A DNA stretch of 42,688 nucleotides from Actinomycetales bacterium (GTDB lineage Bacteria; Actinomycetota; Actinomycetes; Actinomycetales; Dermatophilaceae), in the NCBI GenBank assembly GCA_016710645.1, contig JADJVI010000042.1, positions 1 through 42,688 of the forward strand, read 5' to 3'. Positions within the stretch are counted from its first letter, which is position 1, and each line of letters begins with the position of its first letter. A program made the translations under genes and the position numbers. Below are positions 33,681-41,311 of the stretch, piece after piece. The notes below the pieces were generated by a model. It did no database searches. It saw only the letters and a program-made list of their open reading frames with translations, and was not told the DNA's origin.

Positions 33681-34357
33681 GGCAGGGGCGGCTGGGTCGC
33701 GTCCTGGGGGGCGGGGAGATAGCCGTCTTCGACGGCGCGGATATAGAGATCGACCTTGCTGTATGCCGGTCGGCCGGCTTTCGCGTACTTCTGGCGGGCC
33801 CGGTCGAGATACTCCTTGGCGGTGTCCTCGGCCACCTGCATCCGCCGAGCGACCGATTTCATCGGCAGCCCGGTGGCATATAGGCGCAGAGCCTCGGCCT
33901 CCCGCGGGGCGAGGTCGGGCACCGGCCAGTCCTCGGCGTCCTCTAGCGCTGCGGCCCACTCCGCGTTGAGGAATGCCTGGCCCTGCGAGATCTGCAGGAT
34001 CGCCGCGGCGAGCGTCGCCAATTCCTCACTCTTGGAGACGATTCCGCTCGCGCCGGCTTTGAAGCACCGGGAGATGACGCTGCGTCGGCCCTCTTGGGTA
34101 TAGAGCAGCACCGGCAGACCGGCGTCGACTAGGCGGGCCACATTGCTGGCCGGATCGCTGTCGTCGGCCAATTGCACGTCGAGGACGACGACATCGAGGA
34201 ATCCTGTGCCACCGAGGGCGGCGAACAGGTCGGAAACGGTGGCTGCGCTCAACGGGGAAGTGAGTTGCGGCAGGAACTCCTGCAAACCCGCCAGCACGCC
34301 ACGCAGGATCGCGGGATGGTCGTCGACGACTGCCAGCTGCAGGGTCGACGTTGCCAT
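33677..34357 (-). CDS. NarL/LuxR-type response regulator
   Basis: A 226-aa protein. Receiver domain: QLAVVDDHPAILRGVLAGLQ with acidic D12/D13, phospho-accepting D60 (DVVVLDVQL), and LLYTQEGRR / GIVSKSEE for the Thr/Lys switch region. A C-terminal helix-turn-helix (about 150-210) reads APREAEALRLYATGLPMKSV. ATG 34357 is the start with the conserved receiver directly after it. It is paired by a 4-bp overlap with the downstream histidine kinase, so they form a two-component system. Its targets are unknown; the phenol hydroxylase operon to the right is one candidate. Confidence 0.9.
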   Translation of the reverse strand: MATSTLQLAVVDDHPAILRGVLAGLQEFLPQLTSPLSAATVSDLFAALGGTGFLDVVVLDVQLADDSDPASNVARLVDAGLPVLLYTQEGRRSVISRCFKAGASGIVSKSEELATLAAAILQISQGQAFLNAEWAAALEDAEDWPVPDLAPREAEALRLYATGLPMKSVARRMQVAEDTAKEYLDRARQKYAKAGRPAYSKVDLYIRAVEDGYLPAPQDATQPPLP

Positions 34358-34443
34358 GTCGCCCACTCTGGCAGCCGATGTCCCGAATTGCGCGGCAGAA
34401 AGTCCCTGGTATGCCGTGAGGTCACCGTGCACTCCCAAGCGCC

Positions 34444-34518
34444 CGCGCGAGATGACGCAATCTCCCCTTTCCGCGTCACCTGAGGTCGCTGAATCGGCAG
34501 CTCTCGTCATTTCGCGCG
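34444..34518. repeat. Intergenic hairpin with GAGATGACGCAA word
   Basis: CGCGCGAGATGACG (34444-34457) pairs with CGTCATTTCGCGCG (34505-34518), one G-T mismatch, loop 47 nt. About 22 of 27 bases at its left side match the hairpin at 41033-41103, showing a dispersed repeat family. Confidence 0.75.
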
Positions 34519-34728
34519 TGCTCATCGAGTCTCCTCGTCGCCGATGCGGCCATGTGCCGGGGCACATGAGCCAGCGACGCGCTCCGGCCGTGCGCGCCCT
34601 CCCATGAATCTCACTGTGACACCGGCCGCATCGAAGCTGAACCCCCGCATAGGTCCCCGGACCCGGGGACTTGCCGACCTCCGAGCACCGCGGCACATTC
34701 GTCAGTGGCACCAGTGGATGGCGCTGAA

Positions 34729-34773
34729 CAGGGTCAGGAGCGGGTCACCCGGATAGGGGGGCTCCTGGCCCTG
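34729..34773 (-). terminator. Inverted repeat after the phenol hydroxylase operon
   Basis: CAGGGTCAGGAGC (34729-34741) pairs with GCTCCTGGCCCTG (34761-34773) with one G-T pair. It begins 10 bp downstream of the last gene's stop (34784) and probably ends the operon. No T-run. Confidence 0.6.
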
Positions 34774-34783
34774 AGCCATGAGG

Positions 34784-35209
34784 TCAGCCGGTGACTGCTG
34801 CCGCTCCCGCCGAGGCGACCTCGGCGTCCTGCTCGGCGCTGCCGCCCGAGCAGCCCACCGCGCCGACCAGCGCACCGTCGACGAGGATCGGCACACCACC
34901 ACCGAAGATGACCAGCCGGTCGCGGTGCACCAGCCCGGCCAGCAGCGCGGGCTCGTCCTTGATCGCCCCGTACCACGCGTCCGTCGGCATCCCGTTGAAC
35001 GCACACACCGAATACGCCTTGTCGCGCGCGATCCCCATCGACAGCAACGCCGCGCCGTCCGGCCGCAGGAACGCCAGCTCATGCCCCGCCGCGTCGCACA
35101 CCGAGATGTTGACCGGCACGCCGATCTCCTGCGACTTCCCATAGGCCGCGTGCAGCGCCGCCAACGCGCCCTCAGTCGTGAGGGTGGCTCGGTTGGTCAC
35201 ATATCCCAC
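34784..35209 (-). CDS. GlcG/HbpS-like (DUF336) protein
   Basis: A 141-aa protein of the GlcG/HbpS fold, with EIGVPVNISVCDAAGHELAF, then RPDGAALLSMGIARDKAYSV and the C-terminal GGVPILVDGALVGAVGCSGG. HbpS relatives bind heme; GlcG-like proteins are frequent in aromatic and glycolate degradation clusters with unclear roles. GTG 35209 has AAAGGAG 9 nt upstream, and an octamer (35225-35232) lies directly before this ribosome binding site. It is the last gene of the phenol hydroxylase operon, 75 bp after the reductase. Confidence 0.85.
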   Translation of the reverse strand: MGYVTNRATLTTEGALAALHAAYGKSQEIGVPVNISVCDAAGHELAFLRPDGAALLSMGIARDKAYSVCAFNGMPTDAWYGAIKDEPALLAGLVHRDRLVIFGGGVPILVDGALVGAVGCSGGSAEQDAEVASAGAAAVTG

Positions 35210-35284
35210 CGGAACAACTCCTTTGTATGCCGTGTGGTCGGGTGTGCCGGGCCGCTCACCTCGGCCGCGCGGTCAGTCTCGCAG

Positions 35285-36423
35285 TCAGCGTTTGATGAGC
35301 GGTGAGCGCACGCCACCGCCGGCCTTGTCGGCCTCGTTGAAGAAGTCTTCGCGGAAGATGTCGCGGGGGAAGAGCCGCCGACCCATCAGGGTCTTCAGCG
35401 CAGCTTCGACCATGACCGGCGGGCCGCAGACATAACCTTGATAGCCCCGCAGCGAGGGGTGGTCGGCCTCCAGCACGTCGGTGACATTGCCGCTGGCGAA
35501 GCCCTCCGCCTCGGCCTCGTCGGCGGGCACCTCGGACAGGCAGGGCCGGTAGGTGAACTGGTCGGGGAACTCGTCTTGCAGAGCCCGGAACAGCTCGACG
35601 TCATAGAGCCACTCGCGGGTGCGCGCGCCCTGGTAGAGCGTGATGGGCCCCTCGTATTCGCCGTTGAGCAGGGCGTGTTTGATCATGGCGGCCATCGGCG
35701 CGAGGCCAGTGCCACCGGCGATCATGACGACCGGCTTGTCCGAGCCGGCGCGCAACACGAAGCGGCCATAGGGTCCCGAGAGGGCAACCTGGTCCCCGAC
35801 CGCGAGGGCGCCCGCTCGCCCGACTCCGAGGACGAGCCGTCGCCCGCACCGGCGAAGATCCACCCATCGGTCGCCGCCCCACCCGCCACCCGGCGGATCT
35901 GGAACTCCAATCGACGTGTCTCCGTAGGGGGGTTGGCCATCGAGTAGGTGCGGTCCACGGCATACCGGCGGGTTTCTCCGGCGCGCGGTGGCACGACGAT
36001 CCGCATGTACTGACCCGCGTTGAAGCGCACGTCGCGGTCGGTCTCGATGACCACCCGCTTGGTGTCGGTCGCCACATCCTCGATCGAGACGACCGTGCCG
36101 GTGTAGTCGGCGACCGGGAAGACCTCCAGGCTCTCGTCAACGTCGATGTCGGCCTCGATGACGATGTCCGAGCGCGGGATCGCGCAGCACGGCAGGGTCT
36201 TGCCCTCGTCGCGCTCGAAGTCCATCAACGCGAAGCTCGTCGACGCACCATGGTCGACGTCGCCGTCGAGCACCTCGACCTTGCAGGTCGCGCAGGTGCC
36301 GTGGGTGCAGGAGTGCGGCAGCCAGATCCCGTTGCGCAGGCACGCGTCGAGAATGGTCTGGTCGGACCGGCACTCGACCTCCCGGCCGAGCGGTTCGACG
36401 GTCACGCGGTAGGTCTCGGTCAC
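35285..36423 (-). pseudogene. dmpP: Phenol hydroxylase reductase (DmpP-like) with one frameshift
   Basis: The first frame (GTG 36423, GAAAGAGG upstream) gives a plant-type 2Fe-2S domain with C39, C44, C47 (HSCTHGTCATCKVEVLDGD) and C79/C80 (LPCCAIP), then the FAD domain with GQYMRIVVPPRAGETRRYAV. After WIFAG (about 35860) the frame must shift by one base near GGGCGCCC (about 35808-35818) to continue LAVGDQVALSGPYGRFVLRA, then MIAGGTGLAPMAAMIKHALL and the NAD-binding YVCGPPVMVEAAL. About 18 extra residues lie at the junction. The total, 1139 bp, is not a multiple of 3. It may be a real mutation or a one-base sequencing error, as all other genes of this operon are intact. Confidence 0.85.
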
Positions 36424-36452
36424 GCCCAGCCTCTTTCGGTGAATCGGGTCGT

Positions 36453-36785
36453 TCAGTAGTAGCTCGCCAGCCGCAGCCGGCGCAGCATGGCATTGGTGAG
36501 CCGCAGCGATTCGTCGCGCAGCTCGATCTCGACGTCGCCCTCGGGCACGGCCCGGCAGGTCAGGCAGGTGCCGCCAGCGAGCTCCTCGGCAGTCAGCACG
36601 GTGTCGGCGACCACCCGGTTGTAGCTCACCTCGCCCGAGCGCAGGTCGACCTTGCAGATCCCGCAGCCCCCGCGCCGGCACCCGATCCGATAGGAGTAGC
36701 CCGCGGCATACAGGCACTCGAGGATCGTCTCCCCCGGTTTGGCAAGGACGCGTTCGCCCTCGGGCAGGACGGTGACGACCGGCAT
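36453..36785 (-). CDS. 2Fe-2S ferredoxin of the phenol hydroxylase operon
   Basis: A 110-aa plant-type ferredoxin: C36, C41, C44 in YRIGCRRGGCGICKVDL and C74/C77 in GGTCLTCRAVPEGDVEI. In proteobacterial dmp/xyl clusters a DmpQ/XylT-like ferredoxin reactivates catechol 2,3-dioxygenase; no dioxygenase is seen here, so it may instead feed electrons to the hydroxylase. The ATG (36785) lies inside an octamer and the ribosome binding site GAGGAG sits in the loop of an inverted octamer pair (36778-36807). It precedes the reductase by 29 bp. Confidence 0.85.
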   Translation of the reverse strand: MPVVTVLPEGERVLAKPGETILECLYAAGYSYRIGCRRGGCGICKVDLRSGEVSYNRVVADTVLTAEELAGGTCLTCRAVPEGDVEIELRDESLRLTNAMLRRLRLASYY

Positions 36786-36807
36786 ACAGCTCCTCAGGTA
36801 TGCCGGT
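36778..36807 (-). promoter_or_regulatory. Octamer hairpin enclosing the ferredoxin ribosome binding site
   Basis: ACCGGCATAC (36778-36787) and GTATGCCGGT (36798-36807) form a perfect 10-bp stem with a 10-nt loop. On the minus strand the loop holds GAGGAG and the 3' stem arm holds the ATG start. Such a hairpin could limit ferredoxin translation. Confidence 0.6.
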
Positions 36808-36840
36808 GGCGCCCGATCGCTCGGGCGCCACCGGGATGAC

Positions 36841-37161
36841 TCAGCCCCAGAAGGACAGGGTGTGCTTGTGGCCGATCCCCAGGTCCGCGAGCGACGTGCC
36901 GGGCTCGGGGGTGAACGGCTGCCCGTCCAGGCCCCACGAGAAAGCGTGCGACGCGTCGTAGTCCGGGTCGGACGAGGCCCACGGGTCGACGATCGCCGCA
37001 CGGAAGTCGGCCCAGCTCATCGCCTGCGGCGCCCGGAAGGTTGCCGCCGCGCAGAACATCGGGTTGTCCTTCCACCACACGTGCACCAGCATGTCCTCGC
37101 CGTAGAGCTCTTGGCGAGAGCGGCTCGGGAACTCATAAGTGCCGATGGTCTTCAGTGCCAT
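36841..37161 (-). CDS. dmpO: Phenol hydroxylase P4 (gamma) subunit
   Basis: A 106-aa protein starting MALKTIGTYEFPSRSRQELY and continuing VHVWWKDNPMFCAAATFRAP, matching DmpO-type subunits of the (alpha-beta-gamma)2 hydroxylase. The C-terminal GIGHKHTLSFWG fits too. The ATG (37161) is one base after the stop of the alpha subunit gene, so they are coupled. Length is close to the family norm (about 119). Confidence 0.92.
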   Translation of the reverse strand: MALKTIGTYEFPSRSRQELYGEDMLVHVWWKDNPMFCAAATFRAPQAMSWADFRAAIVDPWASSDPDYDASHAFSWGLDGQPFTPEPGTSLADLGIGHKHTLSFWG

Positions 37162-37162
37162 G

Positions 37163-38698
37163 TCAGGCCTCCTTTGCTGCCGGGGTGCCGTGCCAGGCCG
37201 CCCAGTTGACCTCGTCGCGGGAGCCGGCGATCTCGCCGCCGTCGCCCTCTTGCATGCCGTACCACGCGAGCACGTCGGGCACGGTCGGACCACCGCAGTT
37301 GCCCTGGTAGATCTGGTGCACCGGCAGCCAGGCCTGCACATACTTCTCCGGCTCGCGGTCGAAGATCCACTTGCAGCCGTCGGAGCACATGTTGAAGTGC
37401 TCGCCGTTGTAGTCGCTGGTGCGCTGGCAGATGGTGTTGAGATCGCCCGGCTCCGGGAAGGTCATCGGGATCTGGCACACCTGGCAGAGCTGGGGCAGGC
37501 CCATGAAGAAGAACCGGCCACCGTTGTCGACGATCCGCTGGGCCTTGTCCCAGCGCGGCTTCTGGAAGTAGTCCACGAAGGTGTCGGGGTAGTTCTCCGC
37601 GAGCCAGGCCTGGTGCTCCTTGCTCGGGATGCTCGTCGTGAAGTTGGCCGCGAAGGAGAAGTTGTAGAACACCCAGTAGACGAAGTGGCTGAGCGCTTCC
37701 TTCTCGTCGATGGCCTGCTGCACGTGCCGCGGGGGCTTGATGCCGTAGTACTCCAGGTCGGGGAAGAGCCCTTCGAGCATCTGCTTCTCGAAGTAGAGCT
37801 CGAACGCCTCCTTCCACGACATGACCGGCTTGGGCAGCATGTAGTCGAGCATCTGGGCAACGATCGCGGCCACGCGGTAACCCCGCCAGAACCACTTGTC
37901 GACCCATTCCTGCACGATCGGCACGTTGTCCTCGTCCTGCTCCAGGAGGAACTTGATCGCCTCCAGGCCCAGGGTCATGTGCCGCGACTCGTCGGACTGC
38001 GCCGAGAACCCGAAGGTCATCGTCGGCAGGTCACCGTTGAACGACGCCCCCGACATGAACGGCACGAAGAGCAGGTTGGTCAGCAGGTATTCGAACGAGA
38101 AACCGATGGCGATGAGGAACTCGAACGGCCCGGCCGACAGCGCGTCGTCGAAGTAGGACTTCGGCACCGACATGTACCACACCCGGTCATGCTGCTTGAG
38201 GAACGAGTGCATCCCCGAGTAGTACTTGTTGTAGTTCGACAGGGTGTGAATCTCGGTCTGCGCGTGCCGGATCTCGTCCTGGCTCTGGCAGAGCGCGGCA
38301 AAGCGCGGGCCCGGGCCATTGAAGTGGCGCGACAAGAACGCGAAGTTGCGGTGCGCCTGGTATTCCAGCGGGGTCACGCCACCGAGGAAGATCTTCATCG
38401 CGTTGAGGTAGGACGCCTGCGAGAGCGACAGGTGGCCCTGGCTCTGCGCGAAACCGTCGAGGACGGCATACAGGCGCTTGTCCTTTTCCGCCTGGTACTT
38501 GTAGTAGGCATCCACGGTGAGCCGGAAGGGGTCCTCCCACTTGCTCCAGTCGTGGATCTTGATCCCCTCGAAACTCGTGTAGGGGAACATCTCCTCCGAG
38601 CTGACGTAGCTCGGCTCCCAGTCCAGGTCCCGGGTCAGCGCGGAATAGCGCGCCTTCATCGAGAGCTTGCGGGCTGGGCGGGTCGGGGTTGCCGTCAT
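37163..38698 (-). CDS. dmpN: Phenol hydroxylase alpha (P3) oxygenase subunit
   Basis: A 511-aa diiron oxygenase. Iron ligands are in the two canonical sets: E112, E142 and H145 (SQDEIRHAQ) and E203, E237 and H240 (QSDESRHM). Long stretches such as DRVWYMSVPKSYFDDALSAG, then FEYLLTNLLFVPFMSGASFN and the C-terminal Cys motifs (CQVCQIP, CSDGCKWIF) match DmpN. It hydroxylates phenol to catechol using O2 and electrons from DmpP. ATG 38698 (MTATPTRPARKL) is chosen because the conserved protein begins here; the open frame extends upstream into the other genes. A ribosome binding site AAAGGGAT lies about 9 nt before it. Confidence 0.97.
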   Translation of the reverse strand: MTATPTRPARKLSMKARYSALTRDLDWEPSYVSSEEMFPYTSFEGIKIHDWSKWEDPFRLTVDAYYKYQAEKDKRLYAVLDGFAQSQGHLSLSQASYLNAMKIFLGGVTPLEYQAHRNFAFLSRHFNGPGPRFAALCQSQDEIRHAQTEIHTLSNYNKYYSGMHSFLKQHDRVWYMSVPKSYFDDALSAGPFEFLIAIGFSFEYLLTNLLFVPFMSGASFNGDLPTMTFGFSAQSDESRHMTLGLEAIKFLLEQDEDNVPIVQEWVDKWFWRGYRVAAIVAQMLDYMLPKPVMSWKEAFELYFEKQMLEGLFPDLEYYGIKPPRHVQQAIDEKEALSHFVYWVFYNFSFAANFTTSIPSKEHQAWLAENYPDTFVDYFQKPRWDKAQRIVDNGGRFFFMGLPQLCQVCQIPMTFPEPGDLNTICQRTSDYNGEHFNMCSDGCKWIFDREPEKYVQAWLPVHQIYQGNCGGPTVPDVLAWYGMQEGDGGEIAGSRDEVNWAAWHGTPAAKEA

Positions 38699-38715
38699 GG
38701 TTGTGTCAATCCCTT

Positions 38716-39009
38716 TCAGCGCCGAGCGTTCCAGGCCAGGACGATCTCGTCGTCGTCCCATTCGGTGATATTGCCGGCCAACGTGATGATGGCCATCTGG
38801 AATTCGTGGGTCTCCCAGTCGCGGCCGAGGCGCTCCTCGACCGACTCGCGCTTGATGACCAAGCGGCCGGGGGCCTCGATCTTGACGACGCCCGGCATGT
38901 GCCGGACGCGCACGTTCGGGTTGTCGGCCTCGATCGCCTCGATGACCGCCCGGTTCTCTTCGTTCTCCTGCAGGTCGACCGAGACCATGCGGGTTGCGGG
39001 GTCGTTCAT
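38716..39009 (-). CDS. dmpM: Phenol hydroxylase effector (MmoB/DmpM family)
   Basis: A 97-aa coupling protein without cofactors: MVSVDLQENEENRAVIEAIE, then DNPNVRVRHMPGVVKIEAPG and EFQMAIITLAGNITEWDDDE. It binds the hydroxylase and tunes the diiron site. ATG 39009 overlaps the stop of the beta-subunit gene by 4 bp (ATGA). It is followed by 17 bp before dmpN. Confidence 0.95.
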   Translation of the reverse strand: MNDPATRMVSVDLQENEENRAVIEAIEADNPNVRVRHMPGVVKIEAPGRLVIKRESVEERLGRDWETHEFQMAIITLAGNITEWDDDEIVLAWNARR

Positions 39010-40052
39010 GCCGACTCCTCCTTCGAGTGTGCGCTGGCTGCGGCGGAGACGCCGAGCGCAGCGAGGGATGCGGTGACGGAGGCAGCGGCCGCGTCGACAG
39101 CGCCGACCGCGCCCGCGTCGGGCACGAGCTCGTCGATCGCGGCGGCGAGCTGGCCGACCGCGGCCTGCGCCTTGGGCAGCCACTCAGCGGCGACCGCGCC
39201 GAGGTGCTCGACATTGGCCGCGCCCGTCTCCGGGTCTGCGGCCCACGCCTTGTAGAGCGCGTCCACCCAACGGCGCTGGTCGGCGAACCACCCGGCCAGG
39301 TGCTGCGCGAGCAGGCTGTAAGACCCAGCCCCACCGAGCAGGGCGACCTCGTCGAGGTGCCGGTAGAGCACGGCATACAGGAGCTGGTCGGCCAGGTCGA
39401 GCGCGACCATCTCGACGCCCCAGTCGCCCGCGACCATGGCCTCTTCGACATAGCGGCGCAGCCCCTGCAGGGCGGGGGCGTCCATCCACGCGGCCTTGGC
39501 CTCGGTGAGCGCGTCGGTCGTGCCGCCGCCGAGCGCGAGCCCGATCCGGCTGAGGATCTGGGCGTTGCCGACCCGGTCGAACGCGGCATACCCCGCGCAT
39601 TGCGCGATCGTCGTGCCATAGGCGAACCGGCAGGCGTTGCTGGAGATCATCTGGCCGCCGGACTCGTAGTGCCGCAGCGGTAGCACCAACCCGGTGAGCA
39701 GCTGCTGCCAGGCCTCGGGCAGCCGCGCGAGCAGGTTGTGCGACTCGAGGTAATCAAGCGTCTTGCCGAACGCCTCGTGCAGTTGCGAGCGCGCGGTGAC
39801 ATAGGGCGCGTAGTAGAGCTGCCGCGGGTCGGTGAAGGAGTAGGGGTCGGTCAGGACGAAGCGGCTGTATGCCGGGTCGTAGAGCTCCTTGTCCGGCGCC
39901 CACAGCGGGCGGTAATGGAAGTGCTCGGTGGCCTGCAGGCCGATCGTCCCCTCCTCATAGCGCGAGGCGGGGCGGTCACCGTAGCGCTCGACCAGGTGGG
40001 TGAAGGTCTTGCGGATCGGTTCGATGACCTGGGTGCGGAGTTCGTACTGCAA
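39006..40052 (-). CDS. dmpL: Phenol hydroxylase beta (P1) subunit
   Basis: A 348-aa protein starting MQYELRTQVIEPIRKTFTHL. It follows DmpL: RYEEGTIGLQATEHFHYRPL, then WAPDKELYDPAYSRFVLTDP and YSFTDPRQLYYAPYVTARSQ. It is the non-catalytic hydroxylase subunit with a ferritin-like fold. The last 50 residues are Ala/Val-rich. ATG 40052 has GAGGAA about 6 nt upstream. It lies 95 bp after the first gene of the operon. Confidence 0.95.
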   Translation of the reverse strand: MQYELRTQVIEPIRKTFTHLVERYGDRPASRYEEGTIGLQATEHFHYRPLWAPDKELYDPAYSRFVLTDPYSFTDPRQLYYAPYVTARSQLHEAFGKTLDYLESHNLLARLPEAWQQLLTGLVLPLRHYESGGQMISSNACRFAYGTTIAQCAGYAAFDRVGNAQILSRIGLALGGGTTDALTEAKAAWMDAPALQGLRRYVEEAMVAGDWGVEMVALDLADQLLYAVLYRHLDEVALLGGAGSYSLLAQHLAGWFADQRRWVDALYKAWAADPETGAANVEHLGAVAAEWLPKAQAAVGQLAAAIDELVPDAGAVGAVDAAAASVTASLAALGVSAAASAHSKEESA

Positions 40053-40147
40053 GGGTTCCTCCTCGGGATGGTCCTGCCGGAGAACTGTGCGGGTCGTGGT
40101 GGGGCGGTCCTAGCGGCGTTCCACGGTGGGGAACGTGGGTGCCGTCG

Positions 40148-40573
40148 TCAGTGCGGGTGGCGGGTCAGGCCCGACTCGAGCAGGAGCATGACGATGAGGT
40201 CGGGCAGCGAGTCGGCGTCGGTGAGTTCCATCGGCTCGCTCGCCGGGAGCCCGTCGACGACCAATTGCCCGTATGCCGTGTGCCCGACAAACCGCGTCGA
40301 GACTCGGGCTTGCCGCCCCCGGAAGAAGATCCCGAAGGCCAGCTCGTCACCGCCGTACTCGTCGGTGAGGCTGAGGTGGTCGTCCTCGTCGGCGAGCACG
40401 GCATTGGCCTCGCAGATGAGCTGCTCGGACAGCGCCCGCAGCGCCATATGCCGGTCGGCGCCCAGGTTGGCGGCGCGCCGGCGAGCGGGGCTGAGGGCGG
40501 GGATCGCCGGCTCGTCGAGATCGTCGGTCTCCGCGCCGACGATCTCGGCGACCCGGATCATGAAGGGGGTCAC
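40148..40573 (-). CDS. Unknown first gene of the phenol hydroxylase operon (141 aa)
   Basis: A protein beginning VTPFMIRVAEIVGAETDDLD and including RRRAANLGADRHMALRALSE, then ANAVLADEDDHLSLTDEYGG and PDLIVMLLLESGLTRHPH. It is acidic and soluble. Its place corresponds to DmpK (P0), the small assembly protein of proteobacterial operons, but I cannot match its sequence to DmpK. The GTG start (40573) follows AGGAGG by 6 nt; an ATG four codons later is the alternative. An octamer overlaps the GTG. I infer an accessory or assembly role. Confidence 0.65.
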   Translation of the reverse strand: MTPFMIRVAEIVGAETDDLDEPAIPALSPARRRAANLGADRHMALRALSEQLICEANAVLADEDDHLSLTDEYGGDELAFGIFFRGRQARVSTRFVGHTAYGQLVVDGLPASEPMELTDADSLPDLIVMLLLESGLTRHPH

Positions 40574-40609
40574 GGCATACCTCCTGCTGTGGTTCGTGCC
40601 TGTATGCCG
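40571..40609 (-). promoter_or_regulatory. Octamer inverted pair around the first ribosome binding site of the operon
   Basis: CGGCATAC (40573-40580) and GTATGCCG (40602-40609) form an 8-bp stem with a 21-nt loop. On the minus strand AGGAGG lies at the 3' end of the loop and the start GTG is the end of the 3' arm (GTATGCCGTG). Confidence 0.55.
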
Positions 40610-40866
40610 GTGCGCTAGGTGCGTGGCGCGCCTCGCGCGGGCGGCTGGTCGGGTGCGGTGCCGTGGGTCCGGCTGGTCACCGGGTGGTGGCTGGAGCTGA
40701 TGAGCCGGGAGCTGATTGGACACGTCCGAGGCGCGGGCTCTCTCCCGCAACCGCGCCACGGACGTGATCCCACCGTCGCCCGCGGGGGTGGGGGCGGGCC
40801 ACCGACGTTCCGCGGGCCGGAACATCGCCACCCCTAGCTCACCCTGTCGCGGACCCCCACCTCCAC

Positions 40867-40925
40867 GAGATGAGCCACTTCGTGGGTTCAGCCCTGGCGA
40901 AGCAGCAGATTGGCTCATGTCGCGA
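40867..40925. repeat. Hairpin repeat, copy A
   Basis: GAGATGAGCCA at 40867 pairs with TGGCTCAT at 40911-40918, enclosing an inner CTTCG / CGAAG stem. Most positions match the copy at 41191-41246 (TGGGTTCAG and GCGAAGCAGCAG are shared). Confidence 0.75.
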
Positions 40926-40933
40926 AGGGGGTG

Positions 40934-40990
40934 CGGGTTCGACGTGGAGCCGTAGGGTGAGGGTCGTGCCGAAGGCCACGCCGCCGACGC
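40934..40990 (+). repeat. Partial duplicate of the methyltransferase 5' end
   Basis: GGTTCGACGTGGAGCCGTAG and GTGCCGAAGGCCACGCCGCC recur at about 41393 and 41424, the second being the proposed start of the methyltransferase gene. Only one or two differences are seen over about 55 bp; here the reading frame is not continued. Confidence 0.75.
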
Positions 40991-41032
40991 GGTCGCGACT
41001 CCCTCACCGACACTTCGCGCCGACCCCCGCGC

Positions 41033-41103
41033 CGCGAGATGACACAAACTCGCCTTTCCCGGGCCCGCGACACCGTCCAAACGGCACTTTGCGTCATCTC
41101 GCG
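41033..41103. repeat. Intergenic hairpin, GAGATGAC type
   Basis: CGCGAGATGACACAAA (41033-41048) pairs with TTTGCGTCATCTCGCG (41088-41103) with one mismatch; loop 39 nt. Closest relative is the hairpin at 34444. Confidence 0.8.
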
Positions 41104-41190
41104 ACGCTGGCGGCTCTCGGAGCCTCCCCCACCGACCCCCTCGTCAGCGAGGTGAGCAAATCTGTGGGTTCAGCCGGACCCCGCCATCAG

Positions 41191-41246
41191 CGAGATGAGC
41201 CAATCTGTGGGTTCAGTCCTCGCGAAGCAGCAGGTTGGCTCATATC
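41191..41246. repeat. Hairpin repeat, copy B
   Basis: CGAGATGAGCCAA (41191-41203) pairs with TTGGCTCATATCG (41234-41246) allowing a bulge. It duplicates the repeat at 40867; a partial copy lies at 41148-41172 (GAGGTGAGCAAATCTGTGGG). Confidence 0.75.
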
Positions 41247-41311
41247 GCCAGGTCATAGGGGCCGCTGGCGCGGTCGCGACTCCCTCACCGACACTTCACG
41301 CCGCGCGTGCG

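Larger units (their letters stand above)
34358..34783. other. Intergenic region upstream of the response regulator
   Basis: No gene is visible. It contains an octamer (34409), the hairpin at 34444-34518 and the inverted repeat at 34729-34773 just after the GlcG-like gene. It must hold the promoter of the regulator-kinase operon, but I see no convincing boxes. Confidence 0.6.

Noticed and set aside
37139..39076. A 645-codon plus-strand open frame
   Set aside because: Antisense of dmpN and dmpM; the opposite strand encodes clear diiron motifs.
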